Shown: positions 46,190 to 58,152, numbered from the stretch's first letter. The stretch: 64,000 nt of DNA from Pleurodeles waltl (GCF_031143425.1 NC_090448.1:336219177-336283176); one strand, 5' to 3'. The notes: generated by a model not told the origin, from the letters alone. A program made the numbers and translations.

Positions 46190-48319
46190 AAAGAAAATCC
46201 ATCTTGTGCGTGCACTAGGGGGATTTTCATGCCCAATGTGGAGGACAAGATGTTTGCATTCTCCACAACACAAAGGTAATGAGGACGAGAACAGCCCATC
46301 CTTAACACTAACAGGGTTACGAAAAATAATTCTGGTCTCGTATCCACCCCATCCATCGAGGGACACAGTAGGGCTATCGCCAATCCTCTTTTCCCTCAAG
46401 CTGGAGCCACTGGCTTGCATAATGAGGCAACAACACGCAGAGGTGACCGTGGGGTTCTGTCTTCGCCCACCAGTGATTTTGCTATACGCCGATGATATGG
46501 TGTTATACGTCTGTTCCCCAGAGGTTCATTTGGCTCAACTCATATGTGAAGACGTGCGATTTAAGCAGCACGCAGGGCTATAAATTGGGGAAATCACATG
46601 TCCTGCCCTTAACTATTAATACTGTCCAATACCCTATGGATTTCCCACTGCAACGGTGCTCAGATCCAATTAGATACCTAGGAGCTTGGGTGCATAGCGG
46701 TCCAAATCTTTAGTGCACTACAATTATGGTAGGAGGATCTCCAACCTTGAGGAACGGATAAAGAGGAGGTCGCAACTACCCCTGCCCAATCAGGTGGCTG
46801 TGATAAAAATGGTGATACTACCACAGCTTCTGTACCCATTTATAAAAACATACCAGCCCCCTCCTTTACTCAGGCATTCTTTAAAACGGTACAATCCCTT
46901 CTCACATCACTGGTCTGGTCGACAACTGTGCACAGCATGGCATCAGCTTGCCCTTCCCTTTGAGCAGGGATGATTTAATGCCCCTGACCTCTGTCTTTAC
47001 TATCTGTGTGCTCAGGCCACCACACAATTACTGGGTCCGTGCCCAGCACTACTCACTGCATCTTGCAATCAAACATGATGACGCCTACCCTGTGCTGCTC
47101 TCGTTATTAATTACACAGGTGCGGCTGGAGGCATTACCGGGTTGCATAAATACCATCAACTGTACGCAAAGGGCATGGAAGGCGTTTGGTAAACTACCAA
47201 TATTTGCCCCAACACTTACATTAGCCTATCACCCAGCTCTGTTGGTTACAAAGGAGCTGAAAGCACTGTTCCTCCTGACACTGGCTCGCATCAAAGTGAT
47301 GGAGGACATATATCCGAATGCCCACTTCGTTGAACTCACAGATCTCCTGCAGCGAAGTTGCCGCTCGCCCCTCTTGCACTTCACTTATCTAAAATTGAGA
47401 GGCAGCCATGGGCAAATATTACCACCCCGTCTTCTCACAGGCCTCTCCACGCTTGCGGTCCCTTCAGACTTTATTGACTAGATCCACCTGCACAGGTTTA
47501 ATCACCGTCTTATATGAGGTGGCGCAGGCTGATGAGGCGTGAACCAATGACGCACCACTAGATATTGGAATGCTGTGCTTGACACGCAGCTCATGGTGTC
47601 GGAGTGGTTCTTTTGCTGTACACTTACGAGGCAGCTTACTGCAAATGGAACCTATGTATTATTTATTTCAAATTCTTGCAGCAGATATATTACACCCCTA
47701 CACAGTAGGCTAGATTTGGACTCCAGCATACAGATAATGGTGAACGCTGTTGTTGGCGGCTGCAGATTTCTTACATTTAGCCTTGCATTGCCCTAAGATC
47801 TACCAATACTGGGTACACGCAACACTGACATTGACAGCTGCAACACTGGAGCATATCCCCTGTGTTCTCCGCACATATGTACTGGGATATGTTAAGCCCC
47901 TGCAGCCTGTTAATCACCAACCAGTCGCAATTACACTTTTGGTAACTAGGCAGCAGGTGGCTATTAACTGAGGTAAAAAATAAAAATAAAAATAAGAAGA
48001 ACTATCCAACAATGGGTCAAAGATGGTGCTTTTTGCTGGGACCAACTGGAGACCTGTGCAGAAGAGCTGCTGAGGGCATCTCGTCCTAAAGACTTCTGGG
48101 CACCCATGACAGCATATCTTTTGTCATTAAATGTTTAGTGATAACTGTGGTACTTTCTTAGATAAGAGCCATGATCCTCTTAATGTTAACACCATACATG
48201 AATATTCTGTGACATTGTACGAATGTTTCTATGTTATTCACAGAGCGGACTTGTGATTGTGCAATTATGGCTTGAAATTTCTTTAAGGTTTTTCTTGAAC
48301 ATGATAAATAAAAAAATAA

Positions 48320-48321
<2 letters not shown>
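46190..48321 (+). pseudogene. 5'-truncated L1 ORF2 fragment with 3' UTR
   Basis: Plus-strand frames give the L1/Tx1-type reverse transcriptase: LEPLACIMRQQ, then LLYADDMVLYVCSPE (catalytic YADD near 46480), YLGAWVHSG near 46680, QLPLPNQVAVIKMVILPQLL near 46790 and LALPFEQG near 46960. The C-terminal domain continues to about 48130. The 3' UTR holds AATAAA at 48305-48310, then an A-rich end beside (TA)n. Frame changes near 46400, 46560, 46700 and 46960 show decay. It lacks the endonuclease and ORF1. Confidence 0.82.

Positions 48322-48382
<61 letters not shown>
48322..48382. repeat. (TA)n microsatellite
   Basis: About 60 bp of alternating TA between the L1 3' end and the foldback repeat. Confidence 0.95.
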
Positions 48383-48385
<3 letters not shown>

Positions 48386-48574
48386 AAACAAAAGGCCCCA
48401 CTAGGAAACCAAAAGGAACACTCTCCTGATTTCAAGTTATCCAGCATGACGCGTTTCAGCTTGAGCGCCTTAACCAGCATTTGAAAAGGCACTCAAGCTG
48501 AAACTTGTCATGCTGGATAACTTGAAATCAGGAGAGTGCTCCTTTTGATTTCCTGGTGGAGCCTTTTGTTTGGA
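48383..48574. repeat. Foldback inverted repeat, 192 bp
   Basis: Arms of about 89 bp (48383-48471 and 48486-48574) are nearly perfect mirrors around a 14 bp loop. The outer tips are TCCAAACAAAAGG and CCTTTTGTTTGGA; the inner part is TTTCAGCTTGAG and CTCAAGCTGAAA. It has the form of a MITE-like foldback element. No clear target duplication was found. Confidence 0.9.
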
Positions 48575-48660
48575 CATTAACACGTGCAAGCCACTTGCAC
48601 GTAAGGAAGCACCCGTCCCTTTAGGAGTTTGGCATTAAGAATAAAAAGTGGCATTTGTAC

Positions 48661-48663
<3 letters not shown>

Positions 48664-48704
<41 letters not shown>

Positions 48705-48711
48705 TATATAC
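48664..48711. repeat. (TA)n(CA)n microsatellite
   Basis: About 31 bp of TA followed by CA and TA units. Confidence 0.92.
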
Positions 48712-49357
48712 ACCTGCACATCATACTCTGTAATAAAGTGATATCTACCTTAACCTGCTCGCTTGCCTTTACCTCACACACTGAAAATGTTTCCAAATCA
48801 CCAACATGGAGTATGTCCAAAAATAATCCACAAAAGCTTTGAGGCAAGAGCAATCAGGAGTAATGTAAAGTTTACTGAAGCCACAAAAATGTAGGTGCTC
48901 AGAATGAGCCTCACTTCCTGGATCAAATTGTTTTTCCCCATTACCCATAGAATAACAACACTTATTCTACTCTACTAAAAGCAAGGTCTTGAGGTTTAAC
49001 GACATACATTTTAACGTTACACAGTCCATTTCTTAAAAGTGCTCCACGCGTATCACAATTCAGCTCTGCGTCTACATGCTAGAACAGGTTTTTAAAACAA
49101 GGTGAAAGATTATCATGAGTAACATTTTCTTGTCACTATCAAGGCACCACCAACTACAGCAGAGAATGAAAACAGAAAGAATGAATCCAGATTAAGCCCT
49201 TTATGAAGGCCTTATGATAAGGGATATAGCTTCTCTATTACTCTTTCCTTTAAGTAGATCCCTAGCCGACTGGTGAGTTTGGGCAGCTAAATGATGCTCT
49301 CTTCAATAATCACTGTCTCAGATAATGCTTTTTTGTCAAAAAGGTTCTCCAACAACA
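48712..49357. other. No gene seen
   Basis: AT-rich sequence between the microsatellite and the L2 3' end. Nothing recognised. Confidence 0.45.
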
Positions 49358-50960
49358 TACTGTATTTATAGAGTGCATTCAGGCCACAGCATCGAAGCGC
49401 TACGGAGGTAAGTGAAGGAGCCCAAGGAGAGCAAGAAATTCAGAGAGGAGCACTAACGCGTGTTTTAACCAATTTTATGAAGGCTAAGAAATTTTATTCC
49501 TTCCTGATAGCCAAAGGGAGGGAATTACAACATTCAGATGAAGCCACCGTAAAAGCTTTGTCTCCCCATTTTGCTTTGTAGGTACGGGGGACCTGAATTT
49601 TAAAGGCTCCTACTGAGCTTAGTTGACGCTTGGGTTTGTACCAGCATAGTATGGAAGTCAAATATTTTGGGCCAATTCCATGAACTGCTTTATAAGACAA
49701 GCATACGGTCTTAAAAGTAATACGTCGAGCCACTGGAAGCCAGTGTAGTTGTTTTAAAATATTGCTGGCTGATTCTGAGCCGGGGAGGTTTAAAATAGCT
49801 TGTGCAGCAGTATTTGTAATCAATTGAAGTTTCTTTAAAGATGTTTTATCCAAATTAAGCATCAAAGCATTGCAGTAGTCCAGTTTGGAGATTACCAGAG
49901 CCAGAATCACTATAATCCTCCATTCCCTTTGGAGAAACTGGAACATTTTCTTTAGCAACTTCAATGTCCAGCAGCTAGTTTTAACAATATGATTGACATG
50001 TGATCTAAAGGAAAGGCTGTTGTCAAAAATGACACCTAAGTTTTTTGTGGCAATAATAGGAGCTGGGAGAGTGCCACAGTCCATTGGCCACCAGTAAGAC
50101 TTCCACAATTCCTTTCCTGATCCAAAGCATAATATTTCGGTTTTATCCCTGTTTAATTTAAGCCAATTTGAGTTCATCCAACCATTGACTTCCTGCATAC
50201 ATTCATTAAAGCGATCAGCCACTTCCTCCATATTTTTGTCAACAGGGATGATCAATTGAGTATCATCAGCATAGGAGGTTGGCCAGAAGCCAAAGGAACA
50301 AATCAATTTGGCTAAAGGAGCAACATATAAATTAAACAAAGTGGGGCTAAGTGACGATCCCTGGGGTACACCACAAGGTAGGTGATATGCCGGGGACTTG
50401 AAATCACCGCAACTCACCGTGTTCCATCTATCTTTCAAAAAAGATTCCAATAACTGAAGAGCCTCATCTCTAATCCCTGCTTGATATAGGCGGGATATCA
50501 TAATCTGTGGTGAGATGGTGTTGAATGCCGCAGACAGATCCAGCAGAACTAATATAGCCCCTTTTCCTTCATCCACTATTTTCTGAATCGAGTCAGATGA
50601 GGTAATGAGGGCAGAGTCCGTACTATGAGCCTTCCTAAAGCCATGTTGAGAGGCATCTATTCCTCCTAGAACCATCAAAAAATTGGCTAATTCCATATTA
50701 ATATGCTTTTCCAGGATCTTGGCCAGAAAAGGGAGAAGAGAGATAGGACACAGATTATTTAGGTTTGTGGTTAAATCACATTCTTGCTTTGTGGGACAAG
50801 TTGATAACAGAATGCCAACAAATTGCAATACTACCTACAACATTTACTCCTTGGGGCTATCAAGGTTTGATCCCAGTACAGGCAGATCTCACCAGAAAAT
50901 TGATCAAGTCACCTTCAAATGCAAGCAAACACAGCTGCCATAGTACGAGCCAGCTAACAT
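49358..50960 (-). mobile_element. 5'-truncated L2-like LINE
   Basis: Minus-strand non-LTR element that holds only the reverse transcriptase half. The 3' end (low coordinates) carries the CTGTATTTATAGAGTGCATT motif near 49360. 5' truncation at about 50960 removes the endonuclease. Its long open frame suggests a younger insertion than the other LINEs here. Confidence 0.85.
49494..50828 (-). CDS. L2-like reverse transcriptase, partial ORF2, 444 codons open
   Basis: Reverse transcriptase for target-primed retrotransposition; C-terminal part of ORF2. Motifs in order: NLCPISLLPFLAKILEKHI, QHGFRKAHST, VLLDLSAAFNTI (first catalytic Asp), GVPQGSSLSPTLFNLY, TSYADDTQLIIP (YADD catalytic pair), WLKLNRDKTEILCFGSG, KNLGVIFDNSLSF, and the C-terminal LKQLHWLPVARRITFK. 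No stop or frameshift occurs over 444 codons. The annotated Met is only the first ATG in the frame, because upstream endonuclease sequence is lost. Promoter and endonuclease are lacking, so autonomous activity is not expected. Confidence 0.85.
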   Translation of the reverse strand: MQFVGILLSTCPTKQECDLTTNLNNLCPISLLPFLAKILEKHINMELANFLMVLGGIDASQHGFRKAHSTDSALITSSDSIQKIVDEGKGAILVLLDLSAAFNTISPQIMISRLYQAGIRDEALQLLESFLKDRWNTVSCGDFKSPAYHLPCGVPQGSSLSPTLFNLYVAPLAKLICSFGFWPTSYADDTQLIIPVDKNMEEVADRFNECMQEVNGWMNSNWLKLNRDKTEILCFGSGKELWKSYWWPMDCGTLPAPIIATKNLGVIFDNSLSFRSHVNHIVKTSCWTLKLLKKMFQFLQREWRIIVILALVISKLDYCNALMLNLDKTSLKKLQLITNTAAQAILNLPGSESASNILKQLHWLPVARRITFKTVCLSYKAVHGIGPKYLTSILCWYKPKRQLSSVGAFKIQVPRTYKAKWGDKAFTVASSECCNSLPLAIRKE

Positions 50961-51230
50961 AAAAACACCAGTGGCTCACTGAGCAACACTAAAAGTCAGG
51001 AAACAATTCCGTAGCAAGCAGCCTGTTAAATAAATCAGTGCACTGGCTGGGGTCAAAAACTCAAGACTTGCTGTATAGACAGCCAACACAACATCTTTAT
51101 TCGGATAATCAAATATCCGCAAAATAAAAAATAAAAAATAAAAAAAATAAAAAAAAAAAAACACACACACACACACATCAAATGTGAGATAAAACACAAT
51201 TATCACACACAAAATAGAGCCAACCTGAGA
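50961..51230. repeat. A-rich and CA-repeat stretch
   Basis: AAAATAAA-type repeats (51120-51160) followed by (CA)n at 51160-51177. No gene was seen. Confidence 0.7.
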
Positions 51231-52510
51231 CAGCTGAATAGTTGCTACATTTGTTACATGGCCATCTTAATAATAAAGCATAGCACGACGAGCCCGAACA
51301 GTGGCTCTAAGAAAACAGCCTACACTTAGGCTTGTCTTGGCTTGGCATCAGCCATTTGCAGCAAGAAAATGAAGGGCGCCATGAAATCCCTAATATTCTG
51401 TGTTTTTTGATAAGCGGAAATAAAAAGTGCTTTGGGTATCTCAAATAAAATTTACAAAAAAGTGTGAAGTGCTGCATGGTCTGACCAGAGCGCCCATCCC
51501 AAAGGCAGGGGCATGCATCAAGGTTCATTTGGAAGCCCCGTGGAAAGAATAATAAAAGTACTGTAGTGTACCAGCCCTAAACCAAAAGAGCAAACTCAGT
51601 TCCTAGCGCCCCCGCACAGTAAATAAACAACTGATAGACGGGCTTGCTGCAACCATATTCAGATACGTTGCCACAGTTGACTTCCCCTAACCTCATTCAA
51701 TCTTGCGTAGTTCTCAATATTAAACTACGTTTGCCTTACAATGAGTAAAAACAATATACATAAAACGATAGTATAAAAAGATAATTAACGAGTATATAAA
51801 ACAAATAAGCATCAAGATAAAAAGAACGACGAACAGCAGTACAACTCCACACAGGGCAGTTCATTAATTCATAAAGCCACACCTCGCAAATGCATATACC
51901 AATACAATACCATAATCTGGGCACCAAGCCAACACAATAAATGCAGCTACCAACCAGTCACACTTTTTTTGTTTACATTTACATTATTTTCAGGGTTTGT
52001 GAAGATATGCTGTAAACCAATCTTTCGAAAGAGACTCCACACCGGATAACCATGGAATTTGGTGACCCCTATCACACTAAAGACAGTCCCCGATGATATC
52101 CCTGGTTAAAGTGGCCTATACATTTCTCCATACTGATAACCACAGTAATGCAGGGCGTGCTCTAATGTAGACATTTTATGTACGGTAAGCCCAGTTCTTT
52201 GTGGCAAATCATATAAGATGATGATATAGGGACTGACAGCACCTTTCTACAAAAACTGTTTTTGTCAGTCTGAATATCATCGCAATTAGTGTTACCCCAT
52301 ATTCCAGCTCCAAATGTTGAGATAGGAGAATACTGACTTTTATACATATGCAGCTAAAGACGCGCCCCCTCCACGTGGCTGAGGTAGGTTACATCATAAG
52401 CCAACTGCCCTAGACATTTTAGACCTACTCTGAGTGATACGAGGCATCCAAGATCCTGATGCAGCAAAGGTGACCCCTAAGTAGGAAAAAGTGATCGTGC
52501 ATCTTAAACT
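51231..52510 (-). pseudogene. LINE reverse transcriptase C-terminal fragment
   Basis: Minus-strand pieces: SYLGVTFAASGSW near 52480, SPISTFGAGIWGNTNC near 52320 and CRKVLSVPISSSY near 52240. KELGLPYIK then follows, and CMPLPLGWALWSDHAALHTF and LLQMADAKPRQA lie near 51350-51510. These are the thumb and C-terminal domain of an APE-type LINE. It is 5'-truncated at about 52510, with several frame breaks. Confidence 0.7.
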
Positions 52511-54109
52511 GTTAGTGCCTACTTACTAAATACCTATACTATGACCAAGCCACTAAAATCGCAAGTGTCAGCTCCACTATCAACCTAAAATCAAGTGTAT
52601 TTCTGAAACCAACAAGCAAGACTGTTCAACCACATTTATAGAAATCTTACCCAAATCTGCTGAAACTTTCCGAAGCACATACTGTCCTCTATTGAACTGC
52701 ACCTTGTCGAAAAAGACTAACAGCCCAAACCTGTAAGAATTTGGACAAAAGTATACAGATGCAATTGCTTCCCTTTAGCAGTGCATTACTTTTTTTTTTA
52801 AACTCACTGGGAAATATTTCTAATTTACAACTTTCACTGCAGCAAGGAATCATTAGCTCCTTAGCAGTAACAGTTTTTCAGCTGTAGGTCATTTTTTGAG
52901 ACATATCAGTGGGCAGGGAATGTCTCTTGCAGTTTGTTATGGACTCCTCACTATTAGATTTGATTGATGAAGTTGTTTTTTTCCTTTGGCGACAATCGGA
53001 TGGATGCCAAATTGTTCATGCAACTTTACTCCACCACGATAGTGACACAGTTGGCTGCAGAAAAAATAGACTTTTTTCATGTGTTGCATGTGAGAGGGGA
53101 TTCTTAAGGATACCACTTTAAGCACATCGTATTTTTAATGTGTATTTTAGTTTGTTTAATAGGCTAAAGCCCTAATAAGCGTGTGTACACATATATATTA
53201 CTACAATGTCAGAAGGTTCACACATGTCCATTTAGAGATATCAAAAGATTACATGTTGTCAACTATGCCATCGACGAGTGATGGCAGGATCATCATCAAG
53301 GGAAGATTCAGTTGGAGGGCACAAATATCAAATCAGGAGAGGGTGGTATGGTAACACATCACAAGTAGACGAGGGACAGAGATCAATAAGTGTTCGGGAA
53401 TATCAAATAGGTGGCGTACCACTAATGTCAAGAAGGTAGAGGGGATTTGGAAAGTAAAATGAGCAACGAGCGACTGAGAAGACAGGATGTTGCAGGGGAA
53501 ACAAAGTCTGATTATAAGAGCAAAGGGGTCAAAGAGGAGAGAGATGATAACTCAAAGTGTGAGCAAGTAAAAGGTATCGAAGTTAGGATGGCGTCAAAGC
53601 AGACACGAAAGGAGAGTTAACCCTGACACTAAGGCGATCTAATAAAAGGTGGGCAAGTGATAAGTGCATGCAATTAAAGGTACGGGGAAATCGACATTCA
53701 GATGAGCAGGGAGGTCAACATTAAACTAAAACGGTGCTGCTCAAATAGCAATAGGGACAAATGCGAAAAACCAACAACAGTCATTGGGCTTCTGCCCATG
53801 CAGAGGTTCAGGAGGGGCCCCTGTTGCTCCATCCACAGCCCTTCATAGCTTTGCGCAATGTCACTTCCTACCACACCTGCTGCTGACACTTCTAAACAAG
53901 CATGGGACCTAAGTGTTGTGAATTGCTAGGTGGGAACTTTATAAGCAACTAGTATATCTGAAAGTGAAGGAATCTCCGAACGGTGGTCATTGTAGGGTCG
54001 AAACTCGCCAGGCTTCCGACTTCTCTGCTCGTGCCTCCAGGAGTCGCCCCTCCCCGGGTACTCGGTAGCCCCAGTCAGGCCCATGACACGGCATTCCCGG
54101 CACACTCAC
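52511..54109. other. Presumed start of USP4 intron 1; no other gene seen
   Basis: Begins (minus strand) with the GTGAGTG donor at 54103-54109. The rest holds no recognisable exon. A purine-rich stretch lies at 53280-53700. Confidence 0.5.
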
Positions 54110-54243
54110 CAATCCTCTCCATTGCGCAGGGGAGTCCTCAGCAGCTCTCCCAGCTCCTCTTTCTGGACCTCGGGCGGTGGGTCCCGTTGAGCTGCGGAGA
54201 ACTCTAGACGCAGGGTAGACGACTGGTTGCCTCCTTCCGCCAT
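54110..54243 (-). CDS. USP4 first coding exon
   Basis: Deubiquitinase of the USP4/USP15/USP11 group (cysteine protease removing ubiquitin; cytoplasm and nucleus). Only 44 codons plus two bases are here. The exon starts MAEGG, as USP4 and USP15 do, and ends QKEELGELLRTPLRNGEDW, which is the beginning of the DUSP domain. Human USP4, as I recall it, has QKSELGPLMRTTLQRGAQW at this place, a closer match than USP15. The donor splits the Trp codon (TG then GTGAGTG at 54109-54103), where the exon 1 boundary is expected. The ATG at 54243 is in good context (CCGCC before it on plus as GGCGG after the ATG). CpG-rich sequence upstream fits a housekeeping promoter. The DUSP remainder, UBL and catalytic domains lie outside the window or in unseen exons. 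Confidence 0.78.
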
Positions 54244-54720
54244 GCCTGAGTTCGGGTAGCTACTGTGGTAGCCTGTCAGTTATTGCGCATGCGCGCGCTG
54301 CAACCAAACGCAGGACAGCACTTTCATACAGCAGCGGTCACGGAAGGGCTGTGACTCAACGCGGACCTACATACCCCGTATAGCTCATTCGGTTAACGCT
54401 GCACTTTAAGCCCCGCCCTGTCTGTAAGACAGGAATGGGTCGTTCCGCACCTAACATGGGCACTGTGGGAGCCGGGTCTATTTACCCACACAACATGGTC
54501 GCTATCTAGACTCTGCGTACCTTTTAGAAATGCAGTTCTAGTCTTTGTCTATTACGTTCCGATCAGAACGGCACGTGCACAAACATTTGGCGTAGCCCAT
54601 TGAGGTTTAGAAAATGCTACGAGCCTGATCTGCTTCTGCCATTTTGAAGTCAGTCAAACGTCTCTGTTGAGGTCTAACAATCAGCACAATTTTTCACTAC
54701 TCGACATGAAGCTCTGGCGT
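54244..54720 (-). promoter_or_regulatory. CpG-rich USP4 promoter and 5' UTR
   Basis: CpG density is clearly higher here than in the neighbouring intronic sequence, while no TATA box is evident. The transcription start is not determined. GCCATTTTG at 54638-54646 resembles a YY1 site. The region could also drive divergent transcription toward plus, but no plus-strand exon was recognised. Confidence 0.6.
54285..54294. promoter_or_regulatory. NRF1-type palindrome GCGCATGCGC
   Basis: An exact match to the NRF1 consensus 42 bp upstream of the USP4 start codon, inside the CpG-rich region. Confidence 0.65.
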
Positions 54721-55743
54721 TTGTGTCATGTCGCCAACCAGGCGTAAGTTTTACAGTCTGTGATATGCAACACTGTCCACGATAATGAAGAACACAGCGA
54801 CGTTCACAGCGATCTCAAATAATTTACCCATCGGTCATCAGCGGCGAAACGAAACCTAGGGGAGGGCGGATGGAGGGCTATTTTATTACACCTGATCATT
54901 TCCAAACTCAGGATTGTTGAACTTTATCTGTAGCAATAAATACCATATTCACCCTTTCAGCACTCGTAACCAGCGCCTAAGTGCTGTATTTCAATTTCAC
55001 TTTCTTTCCCTGCTTTTATCTCACCCGTTGCTTTGTAAACTCTCTCGTTCTAGCGTCCTCCCGTCTCCGTCTCTCTGTTAGGTGTCTATTATTCAACTGT
55101 GTTTTTTTATAGCCGGCATATCTTTTTCTGGTGTCTCTTTACTCTTTATTCTCTCTCCTGTCCTCACATTCTTGCTACTTTGCTCACCTATCTCTTTATA
55201 GCCTAGTTCTCTCACTCCTCTGTCGCTTGGTCACTTAACTCTTAAAAGTTTGCATGACCTACTTTCTATGGACTCTTCATAGGGTCTTCTCTCCTCATCA
55301 TTTCTCTTTCAGTGGTGATTAATTCTCTCTGTTCTTAGTGTTCCTCATGTGTGAAGTGACACAGAGTCACATGGGCGCTTTTTCCATGGGATGATCTACA
55401 TTGCAACGATAAATAAATGTTGCAGCTGTGTTTCTCCAGCAAATTGCCAATCATACCTCACTGAGCAGGCTTTTGACATGTAGTAGCAGTTGCTGTTATT
55501 TATTTTGCTAGATTATACAGGCATTGCCTGGGTGCTTGAGGGCCCCTCTGTCCCCCCCTGCTGCGCCCACCCTCTACACACACAGTCTCTCTCTCTCTCT
55601 TCCCCCTCCCCCCACCACCCCACTCTCCCGGGCTGCGTTACGGCCCTGTTGGGTATAATTCTGGCTATTGAGTTCTGACTTGATCAGGAAGGTCACCGAC
55701 CGAAACTACTCCTACACTTTTGAGGACAATATTTTGGGTTTAT
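54721..55743. other. Upstream intergenic; no gene seen
   Basis: Pyrimidine-rich sequence with many TCTCTC and CTCTTT stretches (55000-55340) and a TC/C-rich microsatellite at 55578-55625. No exon was recognised on either strand. Confidence 0.5.
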
Positions 55744-55747
55744 TTAA

Positions 55748-57655
55748 CCCCTTAGCTGCTAGGCCTCAATTACCACCCCCAAACCCCTCCCCTACAAGTG
55801 CTATCCCATTTTTTGGCTATTTGGGGTAGTTCGCGCTTAGGCTCCCTTAACGTTTTGTCCACATAAGCTATCCGCGCCAAATTTGCATCCAAAAATGCAA
55901 TATGGACACAGCACATTTTTATACTTATACTGAAAACAGACAAGTTTTTTTCCAAAGTGCCTGGCTGTGGATTTTGGGCTCTAGCTCATCCTGCACCTAC
56001 TTTTTTGAAATCTAGAAACCTAGGGCAATCTAGAATAGGGTGAAGTGTGAGTCACCAGATTATGTCACCCAGAATCCTTGGCAAACCTCAAAAGTTGTCT
56101 AAAAAACACATTTTCCTCTCATTTCAGCATTGCAAAGTTCTGGAATCTGAAGAGAGACACAAATTTCCTTCCACCCAGCATTGCTCCAAGTTTCCAGATA
56201 AAAATGGTACCTCACTTGTGTGGGTAGACCTAGTGCCCGCAACAGGAAATGCCCCAAAACACAAGGTGGACACATCACATTTTTCCAAAGAAAACAGACA
56301 TGTTATTTTGCAAAGTGCCTAGCTGTGGATTTTGAGCTCTAGCTCAGCCGACACCAAAGGAAACCTAGCAAAGCTATATATGTCTCAAAAGTAGACACCT
56401 AAGGGAATCCAGAATGGGGTGACATGTGGGGCTCTCACCATGTTCTGTCACCCAGAATCCTTTGCAAACCTCAACATTTTTCTAAAAACACATTTTTTCA
56501 CATTTCAGTGATGCAAAGTTCTGAAACCTGAGGGGAGCCACAAACTTCTTTCCACCCGGCATGCCCTCAAGTCTTCCGATAAAAATGGTACCTCACTTGT
56601 GTGAGTAGGCCAAGTACCTGCAGCAGGGAAGGGCCCAAAACATACTGTGGCGATAATGATAACTGAGGTGAGTGAACTAATTAGTCCTTAGATCTGGAAC
56701 CATTTAGGCAAACCTGCCAAACACAGACATTTCTGAAAAATAGACACCCATGAGAGTCCACAGAGGTGTTGCTTTTGTGGATTCCCCTAAATGGTTTTAC
56801 CCAGAATACCCTGCAACAGTGAAATGTTGAATAAAAACAGTATTTGTCCTTGCATTTCTGTGAAGTAAACTACAGGAATATGCATGGATCCACAAACATC
56901 TTACCACCCAGAGTTCCCCAACTGTGTTCCGATAACAACGCTACCCCACTGGTGTGCCTGGGCCTAGTGTCTGTGACAAGAATGGATCTTCCAGGGGTCA
57001 ATGGTGGTCCTTGCGTTTGGGCTACTATTGACCCTGGAGTGATACATTCCTGACACGGGCACTAGGCACAGGCACACAAGTGGGGATGTGTTTTTATCAG
57101 AACAAGTGGGGGAAAACTGGGTGGTAGACATTTTGTGGATCCCTGCACTTTCCTGCAGTTTACCGGATGGAAAACCAGGGAAAAATAGTGTTTTAATCAA
57201 CATTTCACCTTTGCAGGTTCTGGGTAAGAAAACTTTGTGGAATCCACACACATCACACCTCTGTGGTCTTCCCTGGGTGTCTAGTTTTCAGAAATGTCTG
57301 GGTTTGGTAGGTTTAAATATATGGCCGCCAATCCCAGGATGAAATACACAGGTGACCATCTTACAAAACCAGGCTGTTTTGTGATAGGTAATTTTGATGG
57401 CTCCCCAATACGTTTTGTGCACCTCCCTGTCTCGGTCACTTGCCCACCCACACAAGTGAGGCAACATTTTTCTCTGGAGAGTTACCGGAATACTGAGTGG
57501 TAGAAAAGATGTGGCTGCCTGCAGATTTCAGGATTTTTCCTCACAGAAATGCAGGGAAAATGTGTGTTTTTAAGCAAAATTTGTGATTTCAAGGGGATTC
57601 TGCACAAATGAAAACTGGTGAAAGCCACGCAAGTCCTGCACCCTTGGACTCCCCT
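55748..57655 (+). mobile_element. TTAA-type composite repeat, copy E
   Basis: Starts after TTAA (55744-55747) with CCCCTTAGCTGCTAGGCC. The first ~130 bp of the body are present, then the body jumps at about 55890 straight into monomer sequence, an internal deletion relative to copies A-D. Direct monomers follow (about 375 bp apart at 56049 and 56424), then head-to-head monomers around about 57013. The GC-rich and hairpin modules are absent and no right terminus is seen, so the copy is truncated at about 57655. Confidence 0.75.
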
Positions 57656-58152
57656 GGTACTAGTATGTTAAAGTTAATCCACTACTCACACGGGTTGGTT
57701 TTAGCACATGCAGAAATTATGGTTTCAAACCATAAATACTCATCAAAGTATCTGAATATTGCAACCAAGCCTTCTGAAGGTAAGCAATAAAGCAACTTCA
57801 AGGCACTAACCGCATTGTGGTCCATTCACATGCCATTCATGCATAACACTTTGATACCGCCGGCCACGGGCCCAATCCAACCAATCACTGCACTCACATG
57901 CATGCGTAAGAAACCTTAACTAATGGCTCCCATGACAGCCACATGAGGCTTAGGAAAACATGTTTTTCATGCACCTCTAGTGCACTCACTGTGCTAAATC
58001 CAACTCCTTCAAGTTTGTGGATGCAAGTTGGGGGTTTCCGACTATGCCGTGTGAGGCCTATGCCTTGAACCGAGCGAGCATATCTACCTTTGAAACTAAG
58101 GCAGAAATGCTGGGGAATTTTTGCTAAGTTCCCTTAAAAGAACGTCATAAAC
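57656..58152. other. No gene seen
   Basis: Plain sequence between composite copy E and the Gypsy LTR. The bases TAAAC (58148-58152) adjoin the LTR and would be one copy of its target duplication; the other copy lies beyond the window. Confidence 0.5.

Noticed and set aside
54300..55700. Divergent gene opposite USP4
   Set aside because: The promoter is CpG-rich, but no plus-strand exon with a plausible start and splice donor was recognised.
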